Of a stretch of 64,000 bases of DNA, positions 1 to 7,475 are shown in pieces (the first letter of the stretch is position 1; each line of letters starts with the position of its first letter). Source of the stretch: Planctomycetaceae bacterium. GTDB lineage: Bacteria; Planctomycetota; Planctomycetia; Pirellulales; Pirellulaceae. The stretch is from positions 1-64,000 of the forward strand of contig JAIYDN010000027.1 of the NCBI GenBank assembly GCA_027487485.1, written 5' to 3'. The translations under genes and the position numbers were made by a program. Below the pieces are notes generated by a model that worked only from the letters and a program-made list of their open reading frames with translations, was not told the DNA's origin and searched no databases.

Positions 1-91
1 CGATTCCCCCGTGCTGTTCAATTGCATTAGCGAATTGAGCAACATTGCAATCGTGTAAATACTTTTCGTACGCGACACGTAGCGGGCTCAT
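1..91 (-). CDS. Start of a divergent ORF running off the left edge (hypothetical)
   Basis: Reading leftwards from an ATG at 91, thirty codons stay open to the window edge; the protein begins MSPLRVAYEKYLHDCNVAQF. It is divergent from the integrase, where phage regulatory or excision genes often sit, but no recognisable motif is visible in 30 residues. It could also be chance, since a 30-codon open stretch is not rare. Confidence 0.3.
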   Translation of the reverse strand, partial: MSPLRVAYEKYLHDCNVAQFANAIEQHGGI

Positions 92-134
92 AATTCGAAC
101 CTGGACTCTTTCGACGAACAATTATTCTCCGGTC

Positions 135-177
135 ACTCTGATTAAAACAACACAACTCTGATTAAAACGGATTAAAC
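135..177 (+). promoter_or_regulatory. Phased GATTAAA repeats directly upstream of the integrase
   Basis: ACTCTGATTAAAAC occurs at 135-148 and again at 155-168, and a third GATTAAAC lies at 170-177. GATTAAA therefore starts at 140, 160 and 170, spaced two turns and one turn of the helix. This could be an operator or a recombinase accessory-binding site. No convincing ribosome-binding site precedes the integrase ATG at 182. Confidence 0.4.
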
Positions 178-181
178 AAAA

Positions 182-1195
182 ATGAAGTTACTAGAACAGT
201 TTGAGAACTTTTTGAAGGGGCGAAAATACGCTCGCAGTACAGTCGAAGTCTATGTCTCGCGAGTCAATGAGTTCATTCGTTTTCAGAAGCGAGGGACGAC
301 TTGGGTTCATCCGAAGGAGCTCGGGACTAAGGACTTCGAGAGGTGGTTGAACCACTTGGCCATCGATAAGAAGCTTTCAGCAAGTTCGCAGAACCAAGCT
401 TTCTCAGCAGTTGTGTTGTTTTACAAAGAGACGATCAAGCAACCACTTGAAAACGTCGACGCTTTGCGAGCTAGGAAGTCGACGTACATTCCGACAGTGC
501 TTAGCGCTGGTGAAGCTTCGCGACTGCTGGAACATCTGAAAGGCGAGCAGTTACTGCTTGCTCAGTTGATGCTCGGTTGTGGAATGAGAGTCTCCGAAGC
601 TTGCTCTTTGCGAGTGAAGGATATCGATCTGGACAACGATATGATCCATATCCGACAATCAAAAGGAAACAAAGATCGGATCGTTCCGATTCCGGCTGCG
701 ATCCGAGATTACCTTGAGAAGCAGATCGCGAACACTGCCAAGATTCACGCATGGGATGTTGCTGACGGTTGTGCTCGCGTCGAGCTTCCGAACGCATTTG
801 ATCGTAAAAGTCCAAGGGCCGCATCTTCGCTTGAATGGTACTGGTTATTTTGCGCGGAGAAGCTTAGCAAGCATCCAACCGAAAACTGGATGGGTCGATG
901 GCACTTACACCCTGACCATATAAGCAGCCAAGTATCAGCAGCAGCAAACAAAGCTCAGATCCGAAAGAAAGTTGCGGCTCACACACTTCGGCACACGTTC
1001 GCGACATTGCATCTTCACAGCGGAACGGATCTTCGGACGATTCAAAAGCTTCTCGGACACAACGACATCCGAACTACCATGATCTATACGCACGTTGATC
1101 CGGCGGGTCTGGCAGAAGCCAAGAGTCCATTGGCTTTAGTTCTTCGAGCGGGTGCGGTTGGACAATCGAAGCCACAAAGAAACTTTGCCGGTTGA
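182..1195 (+). CDS. Integron-integrase-like tyrosine recombinase, probable prophage integrase
   Basis: A 337-residue tyrosine recombinase. An N-terminal SAM-like core-binding domain (about 1-95) precedes the catalytic domain with R136 (in GMRVSEA), a lysine near 161, H267 and R270 (HTLRH), H293 (LLGH) and the nucleophile Y302 (MIYTH). Between patches II and III, at about 201-222, it has the segment pattern LPNAFDRKSPRA followed by WYWLF. That matches the extra segment which, in the IntI family, separates integron integrases from XerC/D and phage integrases. MIYTHV and the following KSPL are also IntI-like. It sits alone ahead of a terminator with phage genes downstream. No attC-like cassettes are visible in the window. 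Established: IntI family motifs. Inference: it integrates the prophage. Confidence 0.9.
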   Translation: MKLLEQFENFLKGRKYARSTVEVYVSRVNEFIRFQKRGTTWVHPKELGTKDFERWLNHLAIDKKLSASSQNQAFSAVVLFYKETIKQPLENVDALRARKSTYIPTVLSAGEASRLLEHLKGEQLLLAQLMLGCGMRVSEACSLRVKDIDLDNDMIHIRQSKGNKDRIVPIPAAIRDYLEKQIANTAKIHAWDVADGCARVELPNAFDRKSPRAASSLEWYWLFCAEKLSKHPTENWMGRWHLHPDHISSQVSAAANKAQIRKKVAAHTLRHTFATLHLHSGTDLRTIQKLLGHNDIRTTMIYTHVDPAGLAEAKSPLALVLRAGAVGQSKPQRNFAG

Positions 1196-1232
1196 ACTGA
1201 TACTTTAGATCAACCTTCTCAATCTCAAGATC

Positions 1233-1262
1233 AAGCCGTGATTCATCGCGGCTTATTTTTTC
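1233..1262 (+). terminator. Intrinsic terminator after the integrase
   Basis: AAGCCGTG (1233-1240) can pair with CGCGGCTT (1247-1254) with one G-T pair, followed by ATTTTTTC. It separates the integrase from the replication gene. Confidence 0.7.
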
Positions 1263-1296
1263 GCCTCAACTCTAAAAAACGGAAAAGGAATGTCCG

Positions 1297-3861
1297 ATGT
1301 CGATCGATATTCAGGTTGCAAAAGAGGCCGCTCGCGGGCACTGGAGCACAATCGCTAACCGAGTTATCGGGATCTCCGACGACTATCTCACGACGAAGCA
1401 AGGGCCCTGCCCCAAGTGCAAGTGCGGAACTGATCGCTGGCGAGTCTACAAAGACTTCGAGGAGACAGGCGGGGCGATGTGCAACCAGTGCGGCAAGTCG
1501 GCTGACGGATTCGCTCTCGCTCAGTGGTATCTCGATTGCTCGCTCAACGAAGCGATCGAAAAGGTCTGTCAGTTTCTTGGCGTTGAAGATTCTGCGAAAG
1601 CGAAGAAGCGGAAAAAGAGCCCTGCCAGGGTTGTGTCAACGAAGCCGGACGCGATCGACGAATCGAAGCCCGCGAAGGATTTGCCGATCACACTTCGACC
1701 ATGGAACGACAAACACTTCGGAATGTGCTTCGCGAACAAGAAGCCGATCACGATGGAAGCGGTTAAGCTTGCGGGTGGTACGGTCGCGAAGCACTACGGC
1801 GATACGGTGATGGCCTTTCCGTGTGTCGGTCGCGATGGCAAACCATCTGGCTGGGCGATGTACAACATCAACGGCGGTCCGATTAAATACCGGCCAAGCG
1901 AAGATGCACCTTTTCAGGATCTGAAGATCAAGCTGATCGGATGCCAGGGCGGTGGCTGGATCGGTCGGATCAATCCGAATCGTCCAGAAGATCCGATCTT
2001 CAAAACTGAAGGGGTCAGTGACATGCTGACAATACTTTCGGCCAATCCCGAAGCTTCGGTGATCACGAACGCGAACGGAGCTGGGCAAGATCCGCTCCAC
2101 AAAGAAAGGCAATGGATGCTCGAAGTCTTTCGCGATCGGATTGTTTACACGATCCACGATCAAGACGATCAAGGCCAGGACGGCGCAACGTGGACCGGAA
2201 CCGATGTTCGCAAACGACCTGGCTGGGCTGTTGCAATCTCGCTGGTCGCGAAAGAATCGCGGAACGTCAATCTTCCTTTCGAAATGAATTGCAAAAGGGA
2301 AAACGAAAAGGACGTTCGGGACTTCTTCAACGATCGGCTGGACAAACTCGACACGATGGCCGAAGCTTTTGAAGAGCTTGTCAAGCTTTCGGCAGCGGCT
2401 CCAGTGATTGTCCATCCAGATGGGTATCGGTTGGCTGATCCGGACGAGCAGCGAAAAGCCGGAGAACTGAAATCGGAAGCGATCGACGATCCGCATCGAC
2501 TAGCCAGGATCAACTTGGAACGATACTGGCAAGATCACGGCGGCAAGCTTGTGTTCTGGCGAAATCAATTCTTGAAGTACAGCGAAGGAAGCTGGAAGTT
2601 CATCGACGATGGCGAGCTCCGCGCCAAAGTGAACGGGGCTATCTATCGCGAGTTTCAAATCTGCTACAAACAGGAGCTCGCTGAATACGAGCTTTCGAAG
2701 GACGAGCGGAAGCGACCACCGATCCAGCACAAAGTCACGCGAAACATCGTCTCCAACGTGATCGCGGCTCTCGAAGAAAAGTGCATCATTTCTTCTTCGG
2801 TCGATATGCCTTGTTGGTTGCCGACTGAATCGCGGAAGAACTATCTAGCTTTCGAGAACGGATTGCTGGATCTCGATCGCATCGAAGAAGAAGACTGCTT
2901 ACTTCCTTTGTCCCATGAATGGTTTGCGATGAATCTGATCGACTACCAGGTTGATCCGGAAGCGACCTGTCCTAAGTGGCAAAAATACATCGACTTCGTT
3001 TCTGAACACGATCACACGATCGGGCTGAATCTTCAAGAGTTCGCAGGTTATTTGCTGATGCCACACACGCAATTCCAGCGATGGCTGATCCTTGAAGGCG
3101 AAGGGCACAACGGCAAGACGGTCTATCTCGCTGGCCTTCGGGCGATGCTGGGCGATCGGAACGTTTCCGATGTCACGATCGACCTATTCGGCGAGCGTTT
3201 CGCGTTGGCTTCGACTGTCGGAAAGATGCTCAATATATCAGCGGATCTCGGCGAAATCGATTCGGTTGCGGAAGGTGCGATCAAGCAGTTTGTCGGCGGG
3301 GATACGATCATGATCGACCGCAAGAACAGGGAGCCAATCTCCGTTCGTCCAACCGCGAAGCTGATCGCAGCTTGGAACAACCGGCCACGCATCAAGGATC
3401 GATCTCGAGGGATGTGGCGACGGATGTTGATCTTGCAATTCAGTCGACTGGTTCAGGCTAGCGAACGGATCAGAGGAATGGACGATCCGAAATTTTGGGC
3501 CGAAGAAGCGGCAGGGATTTTGAACTGGGCGATTGTGGGGATGCACCGGTTAAATCAGCAGGGCGAATTTACCGAGAGTCCAACAAGTAAGGCGGCTATG
3601 GACGAATACAAAATCGAAAGCAATTCAGCACTTCAATTTTTTGCAGATCACGTTTCCGAAAACGCTCACCAGCAAGTTGAGTGTTTGGAGCTCTACGAAG
3701 AATACCGAAAGTGGTGCCTAAGAAATGGAAATCAAAATTTATCGTCATCAAATTTTGGAAAAGAGGTCCGAAGGAAATTTCCTACGGCCGAAAGAAAAAG
3801 ACAGGGAGCGGAAAATAGAAAATGGTTTTACCAAGGAATTTTTTTTGAAAATGGATTTTGA
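1297..3861 (+). CDS. Phage primase-helicase (zinc ribbon, TOPRIM-like, SF3/D5-type ATPase)
   Basis: An 854-residue replication protein. The N terminus has a zinc ribbon (C38, C41, C62, C65), as in DnaG/P4-type primases. A TOPRIM-like centre follows, with the glutamate in TEGVSDML and the acidic pair in IHDQDDQG. The C-terminal SF3 helicase carries Walker A GEGHNGKT (about 601-608), a Walker B-like NISADLGE, and the sensor asparagine in AWNNRPR. It would make primers and unwind phage DNA. The start at 1297 is supported by GGAAAAGGAA six bases upstream. The last 45 codons become A-rich, merging into the AT-rich block downstream. It lies immediately before the candidate origin. Confidence 0.9.
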   Translation: MSIDIQVAKEAARGHWSTIANRVIGISDDYLTTKQGPCPKCKCGTDRWRVYKDFEETGGAMCNQCGKSADGFALAQWYLDCSLNEAIEKVCQFLGVEDSAKAKKRKKSPARVVSTKPDAIDESKPAKDLPITLRPWNDKHFGMCFANKKPITMEAVKLAGGTVAKHYGDTVMAFPCVGRDGKPSGWAMYNINGGPIKYRPSEDAPFQDLKIKLIGCQGGGWIGRINPNRPEDPIFKTEGVSDMLTILSANPEASVITNANGAGQDPLHKERQWMLEVFRDRIVYTIHDQDDQGQDGATWTGTDVRKRPGWAVAISLVAKESRNVNLPFEMNCKRENEKDVRDFFNDRLDKLDTMAEAFEELVKLSAAAPVIVHPDGYRLADPDEQRKAGELKSEAIDDPHRLARINLERYWQDHGGKLVFWRNQFLKYSEGSWKFIDDGELRAKVNGAIYREFQICYKQELAEYELSKDERKRPPIQHKVTRNIVSNVIAALEEKCIISSSVDMPCWLPTESRKNYLAFENGLLDLDRIEEEDCLLPLSHEWFAMNLIDYQVDPEATCPKWQKYIDFVSEHDHTIGLNLQEFAGYLLMPHTQFQRWLILEGEGHNGKTVYLAGLRAMLGDRNVSDVTIDLFGERFALASTVGKMLNISADLGEIDSVAEGAIKQFVGGDTIMIDRKNREPISVRPTAKLIAAWNNRPRIKDRSRGMWRRMLILQFSRLVQASERIRGMDDPKFWAEEAAGILNWAIVGMHRLNQQGEFTESPTSKAAMDEYKIESNSALQFFADHVSENAHQQVECLELYEEYRKWCLRNGNQNLSSSNFGKEVRRKFPTAERKRQGAENRKWFYQGIFFENGF

Positions 3862-3889
3862 TTCTCAAAAAATAAAAAAATTTTTCTTT

Positions 3890-4085
3890 CGTCCTAGGAA
3901 CGTCCTAGGAGCGTCCTAGGAAAGCGTCCCAGACTCCACCAACAAAAAACCAGTACCGTCCTAGACGTCCTAGTATTTTTTATATTATTACTTGTACTAA
4001 GTAATAAATAAGAAGAAGGGAAAACCAGGACGGAAAACAATATACGCAGTGGAGCCTAATAGGAATTCCTAGGACGTCTAGGACG
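3890..4085. other. Candidate phage replication origin: CGTCCTAG iterons flanking an AT-rich stem-loop
   Basis: CGTCCTAG occurs in direct orientation at 3890, 3901, 3912, 3957 and 3966 (the first three extended to CGTCCTAGGA), with a degenerate copy at about 3925. It occurs inverted (CTAGGACG) at 4069 and 4078, with a degenerate inverted copy at about 4025. Between the two sets lies an AT-rich stretch containing a perfect 9-bp inverted repeat, TTATTACTT (3985-3993) and AAGTAATAA (3999-4007). There is no gene here. Iterons around an AT-rich unwinding region beside a primase-helicase gene is the usual look of a replication origin. The function is inference. Confidence 0.65.
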
Positions 4086-4124
4086 GCCAACGAAAACATT
4101 GGATTTCACCAAGACGGGCCAAAA

Positions 4125-4529
4125 ATGCTTCAGAAAATATTAAATTCTGTTTCGAAATTTCAAAATGAAAATTTTTTTTCCGATTCTCCAAATGAAAAAA
4201 ATTTTTCTTGCTGCGAAAAATGCGGCGGCGAAAATTTTTATTTGCCAATCAAATCGAATTGCTGGGAGTGTCGCGACTGCAACCCGCCACGATCTGAGCG
4301 GTTCGTTGCGCAATCGAAACATGGCCGCAGAAGCGAGGACACAACCCTGGATGGGACAACGGAGACTGAACCGCTCAGAGTCGATCCTGCGCAAAGCTGG
4401 GGGCCTTACATACTAAGAGCCGAAATTCCGGTTTGCGAGTGCGGTTGCGACTACTGGCAAGAGTCCGGAACCGTTCTCAAGATTAATTTTTCTTGTGTTT
4501 GTTGCGGAAAGGAAATTTCGCTACCATGA
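4125..4529 (+). CDS. Small double zinc-ribbon protein, phage early region
   Basis: A 134-residue protein of unknown function. Two cysteine clusters are visible: C30, C33, C46, C49 and C52 near the N terminus, and a second set near the C terminus in CECGCDYW and CVCCGKE. Both look like zinc ribbons. It lies between the candidate origin and an HTH protein, which suggests a DNA- or RNA-binding role in replication or early control, but no specific family is recognised. The first 75 bases are very A-rich, unlike the rest of the phage. Confidence 0.6.
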   Translation: MLQKILNSVSKFQNENFFSDSPNEKNFSCCEKCGGENFYLPIKSNCWECRDCNPPRSERFVAQSKHGRRSEDTTLDGTTETEPLRVDPAQSWGPYILRAEIPVCECGCDYWQESGTVLKINFSCVCCGKEISLP

Positions 4530-4565
4530 AACGCGACTCTTCCGTGGGTGGAATGGAGTTGAATC

Positions 4566-5120
4566 GTGGTCGATATTTTCGAGAGCCAGGACGATACGCG
4601 AGTGATCGTGTCCAGGCTGATCTCGGGCGGGCTGACCGTTCGAGCTGTTGCGGAATTTCTTAGGACCGATTACTTCTCGATCTACAAGATCGTGAACGAA
4701 ATTAAAAGCGACCCGGCACCGAAAGCGAAACGCGGCGGCAAGTGGCGCAAAATCAATATCGTGATGGTTCCGAAATCGGGGCGGCGAATTCCTTCCGAGA
4801 AGATGGCTGAAGCGAAGCGTCTTCTGCTTGAGAGCAATCTCGGGATCTTGGAGATCGCGAAGCGGCTGGGCTTGCGGTCACGGTCCAGCATTTATTGTTT
4901 GCGGGATCGGTTGCAGCGCGAACAAGAGAATGAATCCGTTCGCGAAGAAGGATCGACCGGAACGACATTCAAGACTCTGACCAAACCGAAACGCTGCGAT
5001 GTTCACGGCGATGTTTCGGTTTGGCCTTGCGTGATCTGCGAAGCTGAGAAGCACCGCAAACGGCAACTATCGGATCAGGCCAAAGATCCAGCCAATCAAA
5101 AGCACTACGCCAAGTATTAG
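4566..5120 (+). CDS. Helix-turn-helix protein with C-terminal cysteine motif
   Basis: 184 residues from a GTG start, preceded by GGAG. Two HTH-like segments are visible: around 15-45 (ISGGLTVRAVAEFL) and around 80-115 (AKRLLLESNLGILEIAKRLG followed by SRSSIYCLRDRL), similar to HTH_8/Fis-type recognition helices. The C-terminal CDVHGDVSVWPCVICEAE has spaced cysteines that may bind zinc. A transcription regulator or replication accessory protein is likely. It is the last gene before a terminator, so it could control the switch to the late genes; that role is inference. Confidence 0.65.
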   Translation: MVDIFESQDDTRVIVSRLISGGLTVRAVAEFLRTDYFSIYKIVNEIKSDPAPKAKRGGKWRKINIVMVPKSGRRIPSEKMAEAKRLLLESNLGILEIAKRLGLRSRSSIYCLRDRLQREQENESVREEGSTGTTFKTLTKPKRCDVHGDVSVWPCVICEAEKHRKRQLSDQAKDPANQKHYAKY

Positions 5121-5171
5121 ATTCAGGACGACCGAGACGATGCACATCTTCAAAAAGTGTTCTTGATTCAT
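5067..5171 (-). CDS. Possible antisense 34-residue hydrophobic peptide
   Basis: On the minus strand an ATG at 5171 opens 34 codons to TAG at 5067. After MNQEHFLK the peptide is almost wholly hydrophobic (CIVSVVLNLILGVVLLIGW and so on), ending in a single arginine, so it looks like one transmembrane helix. It overlaps the last 54 bases of the HTH gene in antisense. No Shine-Dalgarno sequence is visible. It could be chance. Confidence 0.2.
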   Translation of the reverse strand: MNQEHFLKMCIVSVVLNLILGVVLLIGWIFGLIR

Positions 5172-5229
5172 GGTTGTTTGGATCAGGTAGAAAGACGGAC
5201 ACAAAACGCCAATCGTAGATCTTGTTTTT

Positions 5230-5257
5230 AACCGGAGTGGGTGGCTTCGGTTTTTTT
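5230..5257 (+). terminator. Intrinsic terminator between early genes and the envelope/lysis cluster
   Basis: ACCGGAG (5231-5237) pairs with CTTCGGT (5245-5251) with one G-T pair, followed by seven T. The ribosome-binding site AAGGA of the next gene begins directly after the T-run at 5258. Confidence 0.7.
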
Positions 5258-5271
5258 AAGGATCAACTCGC

Positions 5272-5766
5272 ATGGCTGACATAATGATAACGACCGACGA
5301 CAAACGACCTCGCAATATAGCGATCGGGCTCGCGGTTGTCGCGGTGATTACCTGGTGGCAAGTTACTGGATCACTTCCGCTTCTCGCGTCGACGTTGTTC
5401 GATTCGCCTGATTCTGAAAAGCTTTCTTCCGTCCAGTCGTTCGTGATCGAGCTCGCGTCCGACGGGCTTTATCTTGTTGGTGTGTTCGTCACTTCGGTAT
5501 TCAGCGGGATATGGTCGCTGGGTGTTTCTCTGATTGGCAAGCTTGTCGAAAGCTCGAAGAAACCAGCGGAGCCAACAGCACAATCCTGGCAGGAATCCCT
5601 TGACGCTCAAACACAAAAAATCTTTCAAGCGGTCGAAACTCCGCTCAACGAACTCGACGCACGCGTCGAAGCTTTAGAGTTCAAAGTCAATCAAGAAGTT
5701 GAAGCACCGAAGCCGGTTCGCGTGGCTCGCAAGCGAACGCCAAAGATCAGCGGGGTGAATTCGTGA
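5272..5766 (+). CDS. Phage membrane protein (holin candidate)
   Basis: 164 residues. Two hydrophobic segments are visible, roughly 15-42 (IAIGLAVVAVITWW) and 62-95 (GLYLVGVFVTSVFSGIWSLG), followed by a charged, coiled-coil-like C-terminal half ending in a basic tail. The start is set by AAGGA nine bases upstream. The stop overlaps the next start (GTGA). It begins a cluster of membrane- or envelope-type genes. A holin or a structural anchor both fit; no family is recognised. Confidence 0.6.
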   Translation: MADIMITTDDKRPRNIAIGLAVVAVITWWQVTGSLPLLASTLFDSPDSEKLSSVQSFVIELASDGLYLVGVFVTSVFSGIWSLGVSLIGKLVESSKKPAEPTAQSWQESLDAQTQKIFQAVETPLNELDARVEALEFKVNQEVEAPKPVRVARKRTPKISGVNS

Positions 5767-6275
5767 TCAAGCTTTCTTTGCCTGAGCAAATCAAAACCGA
5801 ACCACTGGGACCGATCAAGCAGCCTGAGCAACCCAAATTCAGCGATCATGGGTTTGTGGCTTTACTATCCGGAGCGATCGGGCTGCTGATCGGTTTCCTA
5901 GTTGGTGTGAACTTCCAGTCGTTCGACTTCTTTCAAGGAGATCAAGAATCGATTGTCGATCCAGACAACGATCGAAAGGAATCTAATGCCGACAAGATCG
6001 AAGCGACCGATTCGGTGTTCGTGTTCGTTTACGAGTTCCAGACCAAGACCGCAGATCAAGAGCTGCTTGTTCGGGATCTTCGAGCCTGGTCGGAAATCAA
6101 GAAGTGCAAGTTCCGTCAGTTCGATCAGGACAGCGAAGACGCTAAGCCTTACAAAGCGGCGGCTGAAAAAGCAGGCTTGAAGAGTCCTTTCCTGGCAGTG
6201 GTCCGAAACGGAAAGATTGTTCGAGTATTCGACTGGCCTCGCGATCGCGAAGCGTTAGAAAGGTTGGTGAGGTAG
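5763..6275 (+). CDS. Membrane-anchored thioredoxin-fold-like protein without CxxC
   Basis: 170 residues from GTG 5763, overlapping the previous stop by four bases. One transmembrane segment lies at about 28-50 (FVALLSGAIGLLIGFLVGV). After a linker, residues about 80-170 read as an alpha/beta domain resembling thioredoxin: a strand FVFVYEF, a helix, a SPFLAVV strand with the cis-Pro position, then GKIVRVFDWP. The CxxC site is absent and the only cysteine is in KKCKF, so redox activity is unlikely. It is translationally coupled to both neighbours. Confidence 0.55.
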   Translation: MIKLSLPEQIKTEPLGPIKQPEQPKFSDHGFVALLSGAIGLLIGFLVGVNFQSFDFFQGDQESIVDPDNDRKESNADKIEATDSVFVFVYEFQTKTADQELLVRDLRAWSEIKKCKFRQFDQDSEDAKPYKAAAEKAGLKSPFLAVVRNGKIVRVFDWPRDREALERLVR

Positions 6276-7181
6276 ATGAACGAGCAATTTACACTTCCAG
6301 ACGGCACGATTGTCGGTACTGGCAACATCGAGCCAACCGAAGAGCAGCTTCTGCTTTGCAAGTCTGACTATCGAGTGTTTGGCGAGGATTACTATCTCGA
6401 TAAGTCCGACATTGAAAAGCTTCTCAAGGGCGATCGTTACAAAGAGCTTCGCAAGCAGAGAGCGAAGTTCGTGATCAACCAAGGGCGGCTCGGCAAGTGC
6501 AACGCATCGGCCGCAGTTGCTGGCCTTCACCAGATCCGCGAATCGGCAGGGCTTCCGACGAAGGTGCTTTCGGATTGTCATCTTTACATGAAGATCAATC
6601 GCGGCAGTGATAGCGGATCGATTCTGATCGACGGGTTCAACGAACTCAAGAAGGCTGGCGTTTCGACGCGAAGGATTGAGTTCGCAGGCAAGTCCTATCT
6701 GATCCCTGATAACGTACATCTCAAGCGGCAGATTCCTCGCGAGTGGCTCGACGTTGCAAACAAGACAGCACTCGAATACAAGACATTCGAAGCTTTTACC
6801 CTGCCAGATGATTACGCGACTTTCAAGATCGCAGTCGCTTCGGCGCTCGCTCGCGACTATCCGATCGTATTCGCCTGGCACGTTGGCGCGAACGGTATGC
6901 GATTGTCAAACGGCTACGTCAACAACGCTCGCGGAGTCGGCAATCACGCGAACCTCGCACACTCGGCAAAGTGGGTCGGTGGTGAAGACTTGGTTCATCC
7001 AGACGATCAGAACAGTTGGGGCCCTTCAGTCGATCCGATGTACGGGCCGACGAGCGGCGGCTGGGGTGAAGGTGGCTTCGGGTTGTTCACTATGGAATCG
7101 TTCTTCCGTTGCCGAAGGAATCACATGTTTTGGGTTCTTGTAGGTGCCACTCAAGAGAAGTCAGCGAATCCGCTTGCATGA
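6276..7181 (+). CDS. Papain-fold (C1A-type) cysteine peptidase encoded by the prophage
   Basis: 301 residues. The papain-family residues are present in the right order and setting. Q69 is the oxyanion residue in NQGRLG, C75 is in GKCNASAA, H224 is in GNHANLAHSA, and N246 is in DQNSWGP; WGEGGFGLF follows, as in papain WGENGY. The first 60 residues may act as a pro-region. No signal peptide is seen. The start overlaps nothing, and the stop overlaps the next ATG (ATGA). It sits inside a cluster of membrane proteins upstream of the terminase, where it could be an unusual proteinaceous lysin, a maturation protease or an envelope-penetration enzyme. The fold call is strong; the role is inference. 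Confidence 0.8.
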   Translation: MNEQFTLPDGTIVGTGNIEPTEEQLLLCKSDYRVFGEDYYLDKSDIEKLLKGDRYKELRKQRAKFVINQGRLGKCNASAAVAGLHQIRESAGLPTKVLSDCHLYMKINRGSDSGSILIDGFNELKKAGVSTRRIEFAGKSYLIPDNVHLKRQIPREWLDVANKTALEYKTFEAFTLPDDYATFKIAVASALARDYPIVFAWHVGANGMRLSNGYVNNARGVGNHANLAHSAKWVGGEDLVHPDDQNSWGPSVDPMYGPTSGGWGEGGFGLFTMESFFRCRRNHMFWVLVGATQEKSANPLA

Positions 7182-7471
7182 TGAAGTATCTTGTCGCGAT
7201 TGCTTTTTGTTTGCTTTGCTTAGTGATCTTGCAACATGGTTGCCAAGGGATCGGAGAGCGGTTCCGACAGAGGATCGACGACCGACGAGAGAAGCGGCAA
7301 CAACACTGGCAGGACTTCCGACAGCATCGCTTCGAAAGGTTCCGCGATCCAGAAAAAAACGACAGCGAAAAGGATCGACATATCTTTAGATACCGGTGGC
7401 AACAACGTCGCAGAAAGTCTTCGAACGAAGAATCTGACGAGCAAGAAGAACCCATATTGATTGAGGGCTGA
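7178..7471 (+). CDS. Short membrane-tethered, highly charged protein (spanin-like candidate)
   Basis: Starts at ATG 7178, overlapping the peptidase stop, and encodes 97 residues (a second ATG follows at 7181). The N terminus is MMKYLVAIAFCLLCLVILQHGCQG, written here as a hydrophobic helix ending in a cysteine; the lipobox is imperfect because the leucine is at -4. The remainder is extremely rich in R, K, E, D, Q and H. Size, an N-terminal export or anchor signal and a charged periplasmic tail resemble a spanin component, but there is no sequence match to support this. No family is recognised. Confidence 0.5.
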   Translation: MMKYLVAIAFCLLCLVILQHGCQGIGERFRQRIDDRREKRQQHWQDFRQHRFERFRDPEKNDSEKDRHIFRYRWQQRRRKSSNEESDEQEEPILIEG

Positions 7472-7475
7472 TCCA

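Noticed and set aside
1-181. attI or attC site beside the IntI-like gene
   Set aside because: No clear core GTTRRRY pair with palindromic arms is visible in this short stretch.
1-181. Left copy of the tRNA-Phe 3' end (attL)
   Set aside because: The tRNA end sequence does not occur here; only the TTCGAACC string resembles a T-arm and it lacks the rest.
1636-2496. 286-codon antisense ORF in the primase gene
   Set aside because: Shadow frame; the sense strand has zinc ribbon, TOPRIM and helicase motifs.
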